DNA of 64,000 bases from Nocardia sp. NBC_00565 (GTDB taxonomy: Bacteria > Actinomycetota > Actinomycetes > Mycobacteriales > Mycobacteriaceae). Below are positions 29,653-40,733 of this stretch, in pieces; position 1 is the first letter of the stretch, and every line of letters begins with the position of its first letter. Under the pieces are notes generated by a model, which did not search any database, had not been told where the DNA came from, and saw nothing but the letters and a program-made list of their open reading frames with translations. Made by a program: the position numbers and the translations under genes. The stretch lies in contig NZ_CP107785.1 of assembly GCF_036345915.1 (NCBI RefSeq), positions 5,146,001 to 5,210,000 of the forward strand, given 5' to 3'.

Positions 29653-29919
29653 TCAGCAGTCCCACTTGCCCTGCGCGCTCACCGTATTCTGCAGCAGGCA
29701 CGCGACCTTGGCATTCACCGAGGACGAGATGGTGGAGGAGCCGTTCGAGGTGAAGTCCTCGCCGACCGGAGCCGCGGTGGTGGTCGAGGTGGTGTCCACG
29801 GCGGGCTCGAGCGGCAGCCCGGCCGCGTTCGCGGCGGCGGTGCCGCCGGCCAGGGCCGCGCACAGGGCCAGCGTGGCGGTGGTGCCGCGCAGTGCGCCGC
29901 GAACGGTCTTGTTCTGCAT
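29653..29919 (-). CDS. small secreted protein, unknown
   Basis: 88 residues. The N-terminus is a standard Sec signal peptide (MQNKTVRGALRG, then TTATLALCAALAGGTAAANA), with cleavage predicted after ANA. The mature part is about 55 residues and is rich in Thr, Ser and Ala. It ends in two cysteines (VACLLQ, KWDC) that could form one disulfide. GAGGAGC lies before the ATG. No family is recognised. It precedes ung's neighbourhood but is separated from it by 45 bases. Confidence 0.72.
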   Translation of the reverse strand: MQNKTVRGALRGTTATLALCAALAGGTAAANAAGLPLEPAVDTTSTTTAAPVGEDFTSNGSSTISSSVNAKVACLLQNTVSAQGKWDC

Positions 29920-29964
29920 GAAATTGTGCTCCTCTACTTGTTTCTTTTTCTTCAGCGCCCGAAG

Positions 29965-30648
29965 TCAGGGCAGGCGCCAGTCAACCGGTTCGGCACCCAA
30001 TTCGTCGAGTAGCTCGTTCACTCGTGAGAAGGGGCGGGAACCGAAAAAGCCGCGCGAGGCCGACAGGGGTGACGGGTGCACGGATTCGATATAGGGCACC
30101 TCGGCCTCGGCCAGCGTCGGCTTCAAGGTCTGCGCGTCGCGGCCCCACAGGATCGCGACCAGCGGCTCGTCCCTGGCCACCAGCGCGCGAATCGCCTGCT
30201 CGGTCACCGCTTCCCAGCCCTTACCGCGGTGGGAGGCCGGCTGGCCCGGCGAGACCGTGAGCACTCGGTTCAGCAGCAGCACACCTTGATCCGACCATGG
30301 GCTCAGGTCGCCGTTGGACGGTGTCTCGAAGCCGAGGTCCTTGCTGTATTCGGCGAAGATATTGGCGAGGCTGCGCGGTACCGGCGAAACATCCGGGGCG
30401 ACAGAGAAACTGAGTCCCATCGGATGTCCGGGCGTCGGGTAGGGATCCTGGCCGACGATGAGCACGCGCACCGCGTCGAACGGACGCTGGAAAGCGCGCA
30501 GCACATTGTCACCGGCCGGTAGATAACCGCGGCCCGCGGCGTTCTCCGCGCGCAGGAATTCGCCCATGGTCGAGATCTGCTCCGCAACCGGTTCGAGAGC
30601 CTTCGCCCAACCCGGATCCATGATTTCCGTCAATGGTTTCGCGCCCAT
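29965..30648 (-). CDS. ung: uracil-DNA glycosylase
   Basis: Removes uracil from DNA in base-excision repair. 227 residues, the family-1 length. The water-activating loop [21 protein letters not shown] and the uracil-binding [21 protein letters not shown] are intact. Upstream thiL ends 11 bases before the ung start, the mycobacterial order. Confidence 0.97.
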   Translation of the reverse strand: MGAKPLTEIMDPGWAKALEPVAEQISTMGEFLRAENAAGRGYLPAGDNVLRAFQRPFDAVRVLIVGQDPYPTPGHPMGLSFSVAPDVSPVPRSLANIFAEYSKDLGFETPSNGDLSPWSDQGVLLLNRVLTVSPGQPASHRGKGWEAVTEQAIRALVARDEPLVAILWGRDAQTLKPTLAEAEVPYIESVHPSPLSASRGFFGSRPFSRVNELLDELGAEPVDWRLP

Positions 30649-30659
30649 GACCGCACAAC

Positions 30660-31802
30660 CTATCGTGGCTCGGGCTCGGTTGCCGAGTCCACCCCGCTGA
30701 ACGATTCCCAGCCTCCGCTACCCGGCCGCCGCACGCCGTCGACGGTGACCCCGTGACCTGCCAGCACGCGCCCGATCGGCGTCCAGCCCGGGGGCAGATC
30801 CCGATCCGCCGGCCAGGTTCCGACGAACGCGTGATCCTCGCCGCCGGTCAGAATCCATTGCGCCGCATCGGCATCCAGACGCCGCGCGACTTGCGCCAGT
30901 GCCGGATCCCGCAACGCGGTCGAGCGCAGGTCGATGGCGACCCGAGACGCCTCGGCGATATGGCCCAGATCCGCGAGCAGTCCGTCCGAAACATCGGTGA
31001 GCGCGTTCGGTATCGGGTCCGTGTGCCGGTCGGCAGGCGACCCGATGACGCCCTCCGACCCGAACACGGCCGTACTGGGCGCATCCGCCACCGCGACGTG
31101 CTGCGAGCCGAGCACACCCGGTTCCAGGGACGAGTTACCCACTCCGGCAACGGAATCGGCGATGGCGGCGAGCACCGCCGAATACGGCGGCTGCGGGACC
31201 CGATGGGTTGCAAGCACTTCGGCGAAGAGTTCGGCGGTCGGATCGACCCCGGCGCTCAGCACCGCCAGCCCCGCGGCGGACCAGCCGAGCCGACCCGCCA
31301 CCGCGACGATATCTCCTACGCGCGCACCAGCTCTGGTGATCGGCGCGCGGCCGCCCAGATCACCGAAGGCGGTGACCGAGATGACCAGCTGCGGGCTGTG
31401 CACCACATCGCCGCCCGCGATGGAGCCACCGGCGCGACTCACCTCGGCCCACATCCCGTCCGTCAGTCCGTCCACGACCTCGATCGGGGTATCGGCTGGA
31501 CAGCCGAGCGCCACCACGAACGCGGTCGGCGCCGCACCCATCGCGACCACATCGGCGGCGTTCTGCGCGATCGCCTTGCGCCCGATATCGCGCGGGCTCG
31601 ACCAATCGAGCCGGAAGTGCCGGTCCTGGATCAGCATGTCGGTGGTGACCACGAACCGGCCGTCGGGCGCGGCCACCACGGCGGCGTCGTCACCCGGACC
31701 GAGCAGCACGCCGGGCGTTTGGACCCGACCTGCGTTGATCCGCTCGATCAGTGCGAACTCCCCCAGCTCACGCACTGTATGCGGTCGCGTGCTCTCGCTG
31801 AT
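30660..31802 (-). CDS. thiL: thiamine-monophosphate kinase
   Basis: Phosphorylates thiamine monophosphate to the active diphosphate. About 380 residues. [12 protein letters not shown] and [18 protein letters not shown] are the metal and ATP sites. [19 protein letters not shown] and the C-terminal [19 protein letters not shown] and [12 protein letters not shown] are also typical. A nonconserved insert of about 40 residues (GNSSLEPGV...DPIP) precedes DVSDGL. The start is odd: the expected [18 protein letters not shown] is preceded by ATC (31802-31800) with GGGAAGGG eight bases before it. In-frame alternatives are GTG 31775, TTG 31865 and ATG 31898, none with a good ribosome-binding site. Confidence 0.9.
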   Translation of the reverse strand: MSESTRPHTVRELGEFALIERINAGRVQTPGVLLGPGDDAAVVAAPDGRFVVTTDMLIQDRHFRLDWSSPRDIGRKAIAQNAADVVAMGAAPTAFVVALGCPADTPIEVVDGLTDGMWAEVSRAGGSIAGGDVVHSPQLVISVTAFGDLGGRAPITRAGARVGDIVAVAGRLGWSAAGLAVLSAGVDPTAELFAEVLATHRVPQPPYSAVLAAIADSVAGVGNSSLEPGVLGSQHVAVADAPSTAVFGSEGVIGSPADRHTDPIPNALTDVSDGLLADLGHIAEASRVAIDLRSTALRDPALAQVARRLDADAAQWILTGGEDHAFVGTWPADRDLPPGWTPIGRVLAGHGVTVDGVRRPGSGGWESFSGVDSATEPEPR

Positions 31803-31940
31803 GGCCGGTCCCTTCCCAACGTCGTGCCGGCTGGAATCCGACCGAGGGTACTCTTTCCAGGGCAATCGAGTACTACCAGGTCGGTACCCGGCACCCATCC
31901 CGGACGCGGCCGAGCCCACCAGCGCGAACAGGAAGGACCG

Positions 31941-32741
31941 GTGAGCATGGCGGCGGAGTCGTCGGACCGCGATTCGTCGAAGGCAGATTTGCCGAAGGCC
32001 GAGCAGTCGACGAACGGCGAACCGTCGACACATCCGGCCGAGTCAGCTGCCGACAGCGCCGTTGCTGCGGGCACCGTGGTGGAGCCCGAGAACCCGTCCA
32101 TCTCCGACGATGCGGACGCCGACTCCGAAACGGCCGATGACGACCCGGAAACCGCTGATGTCGAGTCCGACAGCACGGCGGCAGCCGAGGAATCAGCCCC
32201 AGAGACCCGCGGCTATCCGCCCGCGCTCATCGCGACCGCCGTCGCACTCCCGGTCGTGCTGGTCGTCGCCGTACTCGTCGCCGCGGTGCTGGCCCGCCGC
32301 GCGCCGACCGAACGCGAACCCTTGGTCCTCGGTCCGGTCCCCGCACCCGCCGCGACCGGCCCCGCCTGCACGACCCTGCTCCCCGCCCTGCCCGTCGATC
32401 TCGGCGACTATTCCAAATCCACGCTCGTGGAACCCGCGCCGCCCGCGACCCGCGCCTGGCAGCGCGCTGACGGCGGCGACCCCATCGTGCTGCGCTGCGG
32501 CCTCGAGCGCCCGCTGGAATTCAACCGCGCCGCCGCCCTGCAGATCGTCAACGGCGTGCAGTGGTTCGAGGCGCGCGATCCGGCCGCCAAAGCGAGCACC
32601 TGGTTTGCCGTCGACCGCGAAACCTATCTCGCGCTGACCGTCCCCGATGGCTCCGGACCTACTCCACTGCAAGGAGTTTCGGACACGATCACCGCGAACC
32701 TGCCTGCCCGAGCGATCGATCCCGGCCCACTCCCGAACTGA
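31941..32741 (+). CDS. DUF3515 membrane protein
   Basis: About 266 residues. The first ~90 are acidic and low in complexity (Ser/Asp/Glu/Ala). One membrane helix follows (ALIATAVALPVVLVVAVLVAAVL). The outer domain matches DUF3515: ACTTLLPALPVDLGDY, then RAWQRADGGDPIVLRCGLE and VQWFEARD. Its location beside thiL and ddl is conserved in mycobacteria (Rv2980 type). The function is not known; a cell-envelope role is inferred from topology. GTG 31941 or ATG 31947 follow AGGAAGGA. Confidence 0.87.
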   Translation: MSMAAESSDRDSSKADLPKAEQSTNGEPSTHPAESAADSAVAAGTVVEPENPSISDDADADSETADDDPETADVESDSTAAAEESAPETRGYPPALIATAVALPVVLVVAVLVAAVLARRAPTEREPLVLGPVPAPAATGPACTTLLPALPVDLGDYSKSTLVEPAPPATRAWQRADGGDPIVLRCGLERPLEFNRAAALQIVNGVQWFEARDPAAKASTWFAVDRETYLALTVPDGSGPTPLQGVSDTITANLPARAIDPGPLPN

Positions 32742-32763
32742 GCCGCGCGACAGCGGACAGGGC

Positions 32764-33861
32764 CTAACGAAGACCGGTGCCCCGAGCCACGGCCGTCTCG
32801 ATCAGTGTGGAAACCAGTGTCCGGTAGTCGATTCCGGCCGCCTCCCACATCCGCGGGTACATCGAGATCGCGGTGAAGCCGGGCATCGTATTGATCTCGT
32901 TGATCACCGGCCCCTGATCGGTGACGAAGAAATCGACCCGTGCCAGCCCCTGACAGTCCAGCGCCTTGAATGCGCGCACCGCGAGTTCCCTGATGCCGTC
33001 GGACACTTCGTCGTCCAATTTCGCCGGAACATCGAATTCGCAGACATCGTCGAGGTATTTGGTGTCGAAGTCGTAGAACTGCGGCACCGCGGCATCGGCT
33101 TCCGGCATCCGGATCTCGGCGACCACACTGGCCTCGACCCGCCCGTCCGGGAATTCCAGTACGCCGCACTCGACTTCGCGTCCGACGATGCCCGCCTCCA
33201 CGATCACCTTCGGATCGTGTTCGCGCGCGGCGGCGATCGCCGCGTCCAACTCACTCCAGTCGGTAACCCGCGTGATGCCGATCGAGGAACCGCCGCGCGC
33301 GGGTTTCACGAAGACCGGCAAACCGAGCCGCGCCCGATCCGCCGCGCCGAGGGTGTCGGTCCCGCGCCGCAGCACCACCTGATCGCCGATCGGCAGCCCC
33401 TCGGCGGCGAGCAGCTTCTTGGTGAATTCCTTGTCCATCCCCGCCGCACTGGCCAGCACACCCGGCCCGACATACGGCACACCGGCCAACTCGAGCATGC
33501 CCTGCAGCGTGCCGTCCTCACCGAACGGGCCGTGCAGAATCGGGAACACCGCATCCACCGACCCCAGTGCCACACTCGGATCGTCGAGGGCGACCAGTGA
33601 TCCGGACCGGCTCGGATCGGCGGCCAGCGTCAGCGCCGTGCCGGTAGCGTCCACCGCTGGCAGCGCGTTGTCCTTGAACCCGAGCGCCGCGACCTCGGCA
33701 CTGCCCAGCACCCAGGCGCCCTCGCGAGTGATGCCGATCGGCACGGCCTCGTACTTTTCCGGATCCAGGTTGCGCAGCACGCTGCCAGCCGACACACACG
33801 AGACGGCGTGCTCGTTACTGCGCCCGCCGAACACCACAGCAACCCTGATCCGGTTCGTCAT
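32764..33861 (-). CDS. ddl: D-alanine--D-alanine ligase
   Basis: Joins two D-alanines for peptidoglycan. The 365-residue ATP-grasp enzyme starts [20 protein letters not shown]. It carries [32 protein letters not shown] and the metal-binding [20 protein letters not shown]. It is convergent with the DUF3515 gene and follows gpsA on the same strand, as in mycobacteria. It is the target of D-cycloserine. Confidence 0.97.
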   Translation of the reverse strand: MTNRIRVAVVFGGRSNEHAVSCVSAGSVLRNLDPEKYEAVPIGITREGAWVLGSAEVAALGFKDNALPAVDATGTALTLAADPSRSGSLVALDDPSVALGSVDAVFPILHGPFGEDGTLQGMLELAGVPYVGPGVLASAAGMDKEFTKKLLAAEGLPIGDQVVLRRGTDTLGAADRARLGLPVFVKPARGGSSIGITRVTDWSELDAAIAAAREHDPKVIVEAGIVGREVECGVLEFPDGRVEASVVAEIRMPEADAAVPQFYDFDTKYLDDVCEFDVPAKLDDEVSDGIRELAVRAFKALDCQGLARVDFFVTDQGPVINEINTMPGFTAISMYPRMWEAAGIDYRTLVSTLIETAVARGTGLR

Positions 33862-33927
33862 GTTCCGAACCGTACCCGTTTTGCAGGCCGCCCCAACCTC
33901 GCGCCCGCACAGTAATAGCGTTCGACC

Positions 33928-34923
33928 CTATTCCGGTTTGATCCGCCGCCCCAGCAAATTGCCGACCGCCTCGCGCACCGAAACTCCCTCATGACACACC
34001 TGGTGCACGGAGGTGGTCAGCGGCATCTCCACGTTGTGCGCCGCGGCCAACGCTCGAATGGATGTGCACGACTTCACACCCTCGGCGACCTGGCCATGGG
34101 TAGCGTCCTGGGCCGCCTCCATGGACCCACCAGCCCCGAGCACATGGCCGAACGACCGGTTACGCGACAGCGGCGAGGTGCACGTCGCGACCAGGTCGCC
34201 GACTCCCGCCAGCCCCGCCAGCGTGGCCGGCTCGGCACCGAGCGCGACCCCGAGCCGGATGATTTCGGCAAGGCCACGGGTGATCAGACTCGCGATCGAG
34301 TTGTCGCCCAACCCCATTCCCGAGGCGATGCCGCAGGCCAGCGCGATCACGTTCTTGCACGCACCGCCGATTTCGCAGCCGATCACGTCGGTATTGGTGT
34401 ACGGCCGGAAGTACCCGTTGGCGCTGGCCTGCTGCAGCGCGATCGCCCGTGCGGCATCGGTACAGGCGATCACCGTGGCGGCGGGCTGCTCGGCCGCGAT
34501 CTCCTTGGCCAGATTCGGACCCGAGAGCACCGCGATGCGGCTCTCGTCGGCACCGGTGACCTGCCCGATGACCTGACTCATCCGCAGCAGCGTGCCGGTC
34601 TCGATGCCCTTGGCCAGACTCAGCAATGCCGCGTCCGGCCCGATCGCGTCCTTCCACGTTTCGAGATTCGCGCGCAGGGATTGAGACGGAACCGCGAGGA
34701 CGACGATATCCGCGCCTTCGAGCGCCTGGACGTGATCGTGGGTAGCCGCGAGCGCGGGTAATCGCACATCGGGCAGATAGAACGGATTGCGATGTTCGGT
34801 GGCCAGCGCCTTGGCCACCTCGGGCCGCCGGGCCCAGATCGTGACGTCGGTTCCCGCATCCGCCAACACCTTCGCGAACGCGGTACCCCATGATCCCGCG
34901 CCAAGCACTGCCGCCCTCGTCAT
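33928..34923 (-). CDS. gpsA: glycerol-3-phosphate dehydrogenase [NAD(P)+]
   Basis: Makes sn-glycerol 3-phosphate for phospholipids. 331 residues from ATG 34923. The Rossmann motif is [21 protein letters not shown]. The catalytic region [21 protein letters not shown] carries the lysine, and [23 protein letters not shown] is also conserved. It is divergent from cofC with 43 bases between the starts. Confidence 0.97.
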   Translation of the reverse strand: MTRAAVLGAGSWGTAFAKVLADAGTDVTIWARRPEVAKALATEHRNPFYLPDVRLPALAATHDHVQALEGADIVVLAVPSQSLRANLETWKDAIGPDAALLSLAKGIETGTLLRMSQVIGQVTGADESRIAVLSGPNLAKEIAAEQPAATVIACTDAARAIALQQASANGYFRPYTNTDVIGCEIGGACKNVIALACGIASGMGLGDNSIASLITRGLAEIIRLGVALGAEPATLAGLAGVGDLVATCTSPLSRNRSFGHVLGAGGSMEAAQDATHGQVAEGVKSCTSIRALAAAHNVEMPLTTSVHQVCHEGVSVREAVGNLLGRRIKPE

Positions 34924-34966
34924 CTGCCCAATATGCCACGGAACCACTCGTGGAAGGATTAGGACC

Positions 34967-35656
34967 ATGCGTCCGCATGCTGTGCACGCCGTGATCGCGG
35001 TCAAGAGCCTCGATCGGGCCAAGAGCCGCCTGGCCGACCGGCTGCGCCCGGAGCACCGGGCACAGCTGGTGCTCGCCATGCTGGCCGACACCGTGACCGC
35101 CGCCATCGCGGTGCCGCAGATCGCGTCGGTCACGGTCGTGACCCCGGATCCGGTCGTCGCCGAATTGGCGGGCACCCTCGGCGCGGTGGTCCATCCCGAA
35201 CCCCGACGCACGATCCTGGATCGAGACGGCCTGAACACCGCCCTCACCGATGCGGCGACCGCGCTGCGGCACCGGCACGGTCCGGTCGAACTGCTGGCCC
35301 TACAGGCGGACCTGCCCGCCTTGCGCCCGGACGAACTCTCGGACATGCTGACCACCGCACCGGTCGGCGCACGCTCGGTCGTCGTCGATCACGCCGGCAG
35401 CGGCACCGCCGCCCTCTACGTCCGCGACAGCACCGCCGCCCTGGATCCGCGCTTCGGGCCCGGCTCGGCGCGCAGGCATATCGCCACGGGCGCGGTCGAG
35501 CTCACCGGGGATTGGCCAGGATTGCGGTTGGACGTCGACACCGCCGCCGATCTCGACCGCGCCATCGAGCTGGGCGCCGGGGATTCGACCTGTGCTGTCC
35601 TACCCGACATCGGCTGGCCGATTCACGTTCACGAGCGAGTTCGCCGGGTGTGCTAG
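34967..35656 (+). CDS. cofC: 2-phospho-L-lactate / phosphoenolpyruvate guanylyltransferase
   Basis: 229 residues. [20 protein letters not shown] is the GTP-binding start of CofC/Fbi[17 protein letters not shown] holds the metal-binding aspartate, and [12 protein letters not shown] the second. It activates the phosphoacid side group of coenzyme F420 (phosphoenolpyruvate in mycobacteria). F420-linked candidates in the same window (PPOX at 43.0 kb, Ddn-like at 55.0 kb) fit an F420-making organism. ATG 34967 lies a few bases after GGATTAGGA. Confidence 0.93.
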   Translation: MRPHAVHAVIAVKSLDRAKSRLADRLRPEHRAQLVLAMLADTVTAAIAVPQIASVTVVTPDPVVAELAGTLGAVVHPEPRRTILDRDGLNTALTDAATALRHRHGPVELLALQADLPALRPDELSDMLTTAPVGARSVVVDHAGSGTAALYVRDSTAALDPRFGPGSARRHIATGAVELTGDWPGLRLDVDTAADLDRAIELGAGDSTCAVLPDIGWPIHVHERVRRVC

Positions 35657-35739
35657 CAGGTCGCCACCACGGCGTGATACTCACGGCAATCACGGTGTCA
35701 GGCTGCACACCGGCCGGTTCGTAGGGGATGATCGTTGAC

Positions 35740-35820
35740 GTGAGTGAGCGAAGCGAGCGATTTCCATACGAGCGCGCATCGCGCATGTCGGGGCTGCATC
35801 CCAGCGAGGCTTGGGCATGA
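35740..35820 (+). repeat. MIRU-like element with a 26-residue mini-ORF before ppk
   Basis: GTG 35740 opens a 27-codon frame whose TGA stop (35818-35820) overlaps the ppk start in an ATGA. It begins GTGAGTGAGCGAAGCGAG (M-S-E-R-S-E) and has S-E at positions 22-23. The two elements at 63.5 kb have exactly the same length and the same M-x-E-R-S-E and S-E positions, although the middle differs. The unit is 77 bases plus the 4-base overlap. An ATG in the same frame at 35728 extends it by four residues. Confidence 0.7.
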
Positions 35821-37976
35821 GCGAGACCGAGACTGTCAAACAGCAGTTGCTGCCCACCCCACTGCCCGCGGCGACGCCGCCGAACGAGGATTCGGCGGTA
35901 CAGCGGTTGCCACGTGATCGCTACCTGAACCGTGAGCTCAGCTGGCTGGACTTCAATGCGCGCGTACTCGCCCTAGCCGAGGATGCGTCGCTGCCGTTGC
36001 TGGAACGCGCGAAGTTCCTGGCGATCTTCGCCTCCAATCTGGACGAGTTCTATATGGTCCGTGTCGCCGGTCTCAAACGCCGTGCGGAGACCGGACTTTC
36101 GGTGCGTTCGGCCGACGGCCGTTCGCCCAGCGAGCAATTGGAGATGATCGCGGCGCGGGCCCAGGAGATCGCCGACCGGCACGCCCGGGTCTTCCTCGAC
36201 TCCGTACTGCCCGCGCTGACCACCGAGGGCATCGCCATCATCGACTGGTCCGATCTGGATGACGATGAGCGCCAGCGCCTCTCGAGTTATTTCCAGGATC
36301 AGGTCTTTCCCGTCCTCACCCCGCTGGCGGTGGACCCGGCGCACCCGTTCCCCTATATCAGCGGCCTGAGTCTCAACCTCGCGGTGACGGTGAAGGACTT
36401 CTCCACCGGCGGCGAGCACTTCGCCCGCGTCAAGGTGCCCGATAACGTCGACCGCTTCGTCCGGGTGCGGCGCACCGACTCCGGCTCCCCCGTCGCGGCC
36501 TTCCTGCCGATGGAAGCGTTGATCGCCGCGCACCTCGATCTGCTGTTCCCTGGCATGAAGGTGGTCGAGCACCACTCGTTCCGCATCACCCGCAACGCCG
36601 ATTTCGAGGTCGACGAGGATCGCGACGAGGATCTGCTGCAGGCGCTGGAGCGCGAACTCGCCCGCCGCCGCTTCGGTTCGCCGGTGCGACTAGAAGTATC
36701 CGACGATATGACCGAGCACATGCTCGATCTGCTGCTTCGCGAACTCGAGGTCGATCCCGGCGATGTGATCCAGGTACCCGGCCTGCTCGACCTGTCCTGC
36801 CTCTGGCAGGTGTACGGCGTGGATCGGCCCAATCTCAAGGACGCGCCGTATGTGCCCGCGACGCCGCCGGCGTTCGGCGAGCGCGAAACCCCGCGCAATG
36901 TCTTCCAGGCGCTGCGTGAGGGCGACGTCCTGGTGCACCACCCCTACGACTCGTTCTCCACCAGCGTGCAGCGCTTCATCGAACAGGCCGCCGCCGACCC
37001 GCAGGTGCTCGCCATCAAGCAGACCCTGTACCGGACCTCCGGTGACTCCCCTATCGTGAACGCGCTCATCGACGCGGCCGAGGCGGGTAAACAGGTCGTC
37101 GCGCTGGTCGAGATCAAGGCCCGCTTCGACGAACAGGCCAACATCAAATGGGCCCGCGCGCTGGAACAGGCGGGCGTGCATGTGGTGTACGGCCTGATCG
37201 GCCTCAAGACCCACTGCAAGACCTGCCTGGTGGTGCGCCGCGAGGGCGCGACCATCCGCCGCTACTGCCATATCGGCACCGGTAACTACAACCCGAAGAC
37301 CGCGCGGCTGTACGAGGATGTCGGGTTGCTCACCGCCGCACCGGAAATCGGCGCCGACCTGACCGATCTGTTCAATTCGCTGACCGGTTACTCGCGAAAG
37401 GCCAACTACCGCAACCTGCTTGTCGCACCGCAGGGTGTGCGCGCCGGAATCATCGAACGCATCCAGCGCGAGACCGAACTCGCGCAGCAGGGCGTCACGG
37501 CCCGAATCCGGATGAAGGCCAACGCAATTGTCGACGAGCAAGTCATCGACGCGCTCTACCGCGCTTCTCAGGCCGGTGTTCCGGTGCAGATCGTGGTACG
37601 CGGCATCTGCGGCCTGCGACCGGGTGTCACGGGTATGAGCGAGAACATCGAGGTGCGCTCGATTCTCGGTCGCTTCCTGGAACATTCGCGGGTCATGCAT
37701 TTCCAGGCGCAGGATCAGTACTGGATCGGCAGCGCGGACATGATGCACCGCAACCTCGACCGGCGCGTGGAGGTAATGGCGCAGGTGAAGGACCCGAAAC
37801 TGGCCGAACAGCTGGGTTCGGTATTCGATTCCGCGCTGTATCCGACCACCCGCTGCTGGGTTCTCCAACCCGACGGCAGCTGGCACGCCTCGCCCGCGCG
37901 CGCGCACGAAGACGGCGTGGAGGTGCGCGACCACCAAGAATTCATGATGCGACTGCGGAGACCAGATCAACCGTGA
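35817..37976 (+). CDS. ppk: polyphosphate kinase 1
   Basis: Builds inorganic polyphosphate from ATP. 719 residues from ATG 35817. An N-terminal domain carries [17 protein letters not shown]. Two phospholipase D-like catalytic domains follow, with [15 protein letters not shown] supplying the phosphohistidine and [18 protein letters not shown] the second basic cluster. Its start overlaps the stop of the upstream 26-residue mini-ORF (ATGA). Its own stop overlaps the mutT1 start (GTGA). It therefore lies in a chain of translational couplings: mini-ORF, ppk, mutT1. Confidence 0.97.
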   Translation: MSETETVKQQLLPTPLPAATPPNEDSAVQRLPRDRYLNRELSWLDFNARVLALAEDASLPLLERAKFLAIFASNLDEFYMVRVAGLKRRAETGLSVRSADGRSPSEQLEMIAARAQEIADRHARVFLDSVLPALTTEGIAIIDWSDLDDDERQRLSSYFQDQVFPVLTPLAVDPAHPFPYISGLSLNLAVTVKDFSTGGEHFARVKVPDNVDRFVRVRRTDSGSPVAAFLPMEALIAAHLDLLFPGMKVVEHHSFRITRNADFEVDEDRDEDLLQALERELARRRFGSPVRLEVSDDMTEHMLDLLLRELEVDPGDVIQVPGLLDLSCLWQVYGVDRPNLKDAPYVPATPPAFGERETPRNVFQALREGDVLVHHPYDSFSTSVQRFIEQAAADPQVLAIKQTLYRTSGDSPIVNALIDAAEAGKQVVALVEIKARFDEQANIKWARALEQAGVHVVYGLIGLKTHCKTCLVVRREGATIRRYCHIGTGNYNPKTARLYEDVGLLTAAPEIGADLTDLFNSLTGYSRKANYRNLLVAPQGVRAGIIERIQRETELAQQGVTARIRMKANAIVDEQVIDALYRASQAGVPVQIVVRGICGLRPGVTGMSENIEVRSILGRFLEHSRVMHFQAQDQYWIGSADMMHRNLDRRVEVMAQVKDPKLAEQLGSVFDSALYPTTRCWVLQPDGSWHASPARAHEDGVEVRDHQEFMMRLRRPDQP

Positions 37977-38941
37977 CCGGTTCGACGGGGTACGAGATGG
38001 ACGGGGGACCGTTCTGGGATCCCCGGGTAACAGCCAACATTCACGCCGCGGGAGCGGTGCTGTGGCGTAGAGCGCATGGCGAGACCGGTGCCATCCAGAT
38101 CGCCGTCGTCCACCGCCCCAAATACCAGGATTGGTCGCTCCCGAAGGGGAAACTCGATCCGGGTGAGACACCGCTGCTGGCGGCGGTCCGCGAGGTCCGC
38201 GAGGAGACCGGCCTGCACTGCCACCTCGGCCGCTATCTCGGGCACGTCACATATCCGATCCCGGGACACCGGAAACTCAAGCGGGTCGACTATTGGGCGG
38301 CCCAGGCGGCCGACGGTGAATTCAGCGCCAATTCCGAGGTCGATGTGCTGTCCTGGTACCCGTTGGACCAGGTGATGGAGCAGTTGTCCTATCCGATGGA
38401 CCGACAGGTGCTGCGCGCCTTCGCGCGCCTGCCCGCGGCCACCAGCACGCTGCTGCTGGTGCGCCATGCCAAAGCGGGCAGCCGGGGTCGATTCGACGGT
38501 CCGGACGAACAGCGTCCACTGGAGCGGGCCGGGCAGGCCCAAGCACAGGCGCTGGTCCCGAATCTGCTGGCGTTCGGCGCATCCGAGATCTATTCGGCCG
38601 ATCCGGTGCGCTGCGTCGAGACAGTCGCACCACTGGCAGACAAGCTCGGCACCACCATCAGCATCGAGCCGCTGTTCTCCGAAACCGGTTATGCCGCAGC
38701 GCAGGACAAGGCTCGACTACGCGTTGTTGAACTGGTGCCGAAGCGGTCGGTGCGCGTTCTTTGCAGTCAGGGCAAGGTGATTCCCGATCTGCTGCGGTGG
38801 TGGGCCGATCGCGACGGCATCACGCTGCCGTCGGCGCGCAACCGCAAAGGCAGTGTGTGGGTGCTGTCCTTCGCCTCGGGCCGGCTGGTCGCCGCCGATC
38901 ACCTCGACCGGTCGCTCTCGGACGCCATCGTCAAGTCCTGA
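37973..38941 (+). CDS. mutT1: MutT1-like NUDIX hydrolase with histidine phosphatase domain
   Basis: 322 residues. The N-terminal NUDIX box is [23 protein letters not shown] (starting near residue 60). The C-terminal domain is a histidine phosphatase with [17 protein letters not shown]. The mycobacterial homologue hydrolyses 8-oxo-dGTP and diadenosine polyphosphates, acting in pool sanitation. GTG 37973 overlaps the ppk stop in a GTGA, so translation is likely coupled. Confidence 0.93.
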   Translation: MTGSTGYEMDGGPFWDPRVTANIHAAGAVLWRRAHGETGAIQIAVVHRPKYQDWSLPKGKLDPGETPLLAAVREVREETGLHCHLGRYLGHVTYPIPGHRKLKRVDYWAAQAADGEFSANSEVDVLSWYPLDQVMEQLSYPMDRQVLRAFARLPAATSTLLLVRHAKAGSRGRFDGPDEQRPLERAGQAQAQALVPNLLAFGASEIYSADPVRCVETVAPLADKLGTTISIEPLFSETGYAAAQDKARLRVVELVPKRSVRVLCSQGKVIPDLLRWWADRDGITLPSARNRKGSVWVLSFASGRLVAADHLDRSLSDAIVKS

Positions 38942-39006
38942 CCCGCTATGGGGTCCCTAACCGTCACGCGGTTGCTATTCGACCCCAAATCCAGACGTAG
39001 ACAGCC

Positions 39007-39042
39007 CGAAACGGCCCCGGGGCGAACCCCGGGGCCGTTTCG
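39007..39042. terminator. bidirectional terminator between mutT1 and hupB
   Basis: A perfect 16-bp stem (39007-39022 with 39027-39042, core CGAAACGGCCCCGGGG) is closed by a CGAA tetraloop. It lies 65 bases after mutT1 and 98 bases after the hupB stop. Confidence 0.85.
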
Positions 39043-39140
39043 AGCCGGTACAGCAGGCGATTCCGCTTAGCGGAGCCGAATCACCCGGCGGTGCTAAATC
39101 TTCGGCCGCAGGCGTACGGCGTCGGATCAACCGTCGAGCG

Positions 39141-39803
39141 TCAGCGAGCGCGGCGAGCCGGAGCCTTCTTGGCCGCGGTCTTCTTCGCGGGCGCCTTCTT
39201 GGCGACGGTCTTCTTGGCGGCGGTGGTGGTGGTCTTCTTGGCCGCCGTGGTCTTCTTGGCCGCCTTGACCGGAGCCTTCTTGGCGACGGTCTTCTTGGCG
39301 GGCGCCTTCTTGGCGACCGTCTTGGTGGCAGTTGCCTTGCGGGCGGTCGTCTTTGCCGGTGCCTTCTTCGCGGCCTTCTTGGCCGTCGTCTTGGCAGGCG
39401 CCTTGGTGGCGGTCGCCTTCTTGGCGGCGGTCTTCTTCGCCGCGGTCTTCTTGGCGGCCGCCTTCTTCGCGGCCACCGGCGCATTCGCGCCGCGCTTGAC
39501 GGCAGGGCCGCTCGCGGTCAGCTTCTGCTTCCCCGCGATGACGGCCTTGAACTGCGCGCCCGGACGGAACGCGGGCACCGAAGTGGGCTTCACCTTGACG
39601 GTTTCGCCGGTACGCGGGTTCCGAGCAACGCGAGCCGCACGCTTACGCTGTTCGAACACACCGAATCCGGTGATTGTGACGCTTTGACCCTTGTGCACCG
39701 CGCGCACGATGGTGTCGACCACATGCTCGACTGCCGCGGTGGCCGTGCGCCTGTCCGTACCCAACTTTTCGGTCAGAACGTCGATCAGTTCCGCCTTGTT
39801 CAT
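39141..39803 (-). CDS. hupB: DNA-binding protein HU with Lys/Ala-rich tail
   Basis: 220 residues. Residues 1-90 are a normal HU domain ([40 protein letters not shown]). The rest is about 120 residues of KKAPAKK/[11 protein letters not shown] repeats like the histone H1-like tail of mycobacterial HupB. It compacts DNA and shapes the nucleoid. In mycobacteria the tail is acetylated and methylated and affects iron genes. The tail is repetitive at DNA level (GCCTTCTTGGC-type units), so length variation between strains is likely. Confidence 0.97.
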   Translation of the reverse strand: MNKAELIDVLTEKLGTDRRTATAAVEHVVDTIVRAVHKGQSVTITGFGVFEQRKRAARVARNPRTGETVKVKPTSVPAFRPGAQFKAVIAGKQKLTASGPAVKRGANAPVAAKKAAAKKTAAKKTAAKKATATKAPAKTTAKKAAKKAPAKTTARKATATKTVAKKAPAKKTVAKKAPVKAAKKTTAAKKTTTTAAKKTVAKKAPAKKTAAKKAPARRAR

Positions 39804-39959
39804 TGAATCCTCCGCAGACTAATGGCCCGTCGTCGGACCGACTAGGTACCACGGTAAACCCACTTTGGGCAAGAGTCTATGTGCCACGCCAAAATTCATG
39901 TGGTTTAGCACACGCCCAGCTACCGCCCCAAGGCGCGCACAGCTATCTGTACTGGGTGA

Positions 39960-40568
39960 TTACGCCTGCGAAATATGTGCCGGGAGGGTAGTGGGTTTCC
40001 AAGTTGGCCTTGCCTTTTCGAACTCACCGATGACGTCACTGCGCCGCAGGGTGAGCCCGATGTCGTCCAATCCTTCGAGCAGACGCCACCGGGTGTAGTC
40101 ATCAATATCGAACGGCAACACGGCGGTTCCGGCCGTCACCGTGCGCGCCGAGAGGTCTACAACCAATTCGAGACCGGGCTGTTCCTCGAGCAACTTCCAG
40201 AGCATTTCGACATCGTTCTGTGACATCTGCGCGGCCAGTAGACCGCCCTTGCCCGCATTGCCGCGGAAGATGTCGGCGAAGCGCGACGAGATGACAACCC
40301 GAAAGCCGTAGTCCGACAGCGCCCATACGGCGTGTTCGCGGGAGGATCCGGTACCGAAGTCCGGACCGGCCACCAGCACACTGCCCCGGTTATAGGGCTC
40401 GTTGTTCAGAATGAAGTCCGGATCCGATCGCCAAGCTGCGAACAGTCCGTCCTCGAATCCTGTGCGCGTCACTCGCTTCAGGTACACGGCCGGAATGATC
40501 TGATCGGTGTCGACATTGGATCGGCGCAGCGGCACTCCGATCCCCTTGTGGACGGTGAAGGCTTCCAT
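39960..40568 (-). CDS. leuD: 3-isopropylmalate dehydratase small subunit
   Basis: Partner of LeuC in leucine synthesis. 202 residues from ATG 40568, which has AGGAG nine bases upstream. [20 protein letters not shown] and [14 protein letters not shown] are the swivelling-domain signature. A gap of 166 bases with a GC-rich hairpin separates it from leuC, wider than the usual few bases. Confidence 0.96.
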   Translation of the reverse strand: MEAFTVHKGIGVPLRRSNVDTDQIIPAVYLKRVTRTGFEDGLFAAWRSDPDFILNNEPYNRGSVLVAGPDFGTGSSREHAVWALSDYGFRVVISSRFADIFRGNAGKGGLLAAQMSQNDVEMLWKLLEEQPGLELVVDLSARTVTAGTAVLPFDIDDYTRWRLLEGLDDIGLTLRRSDVIGEFEKARPTWKPTTLPAHISQA

Positions 40569-40703
40569 TGCTTGATTCTCCTGGGTCAATAGGCGATTTG
40601 GGGCTGATCGTTTAGCGGCCTACAAGCAGTCGCTACGGCCGTTTCGAGCGATCTGCAGACAGAGTTCTACGGGCTGGTTGTTTCGAGCTACGCAGCGACG
40701 ATT

Positions 40704-40733
40704 CCGCGCGGGCACAACAGCGCCCGCGCGCGG
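40704..40733 (-). promoter_or_regulatory. GC-rich hairpin in the leuC-leuD spacer
   Basis: CCGCGCGGGC pairs with GCCCGCGCG plus a bulged CGG right next to the leuC stop codon. In the middle of an operon it may mark RNA processing, partial termination or protection of the leuC mRNA end. The stem is clear; the role is inference. Confidence 0.45.

Noticed and set aside
30946..31070. The insert in thiL as a frameshift or inteins
   Set aside because: The frame is continuous on both sides and the insert is short (about 40 residues) and low in complexity; no splicing motifs.
39150..39480. Regular repeats that look like a CRISPR or minisatellite
   Set aside because: They encode the KKAPAKK/KKTAAKK tail of HupB; units vary, have no unique spacers and stay in frame.
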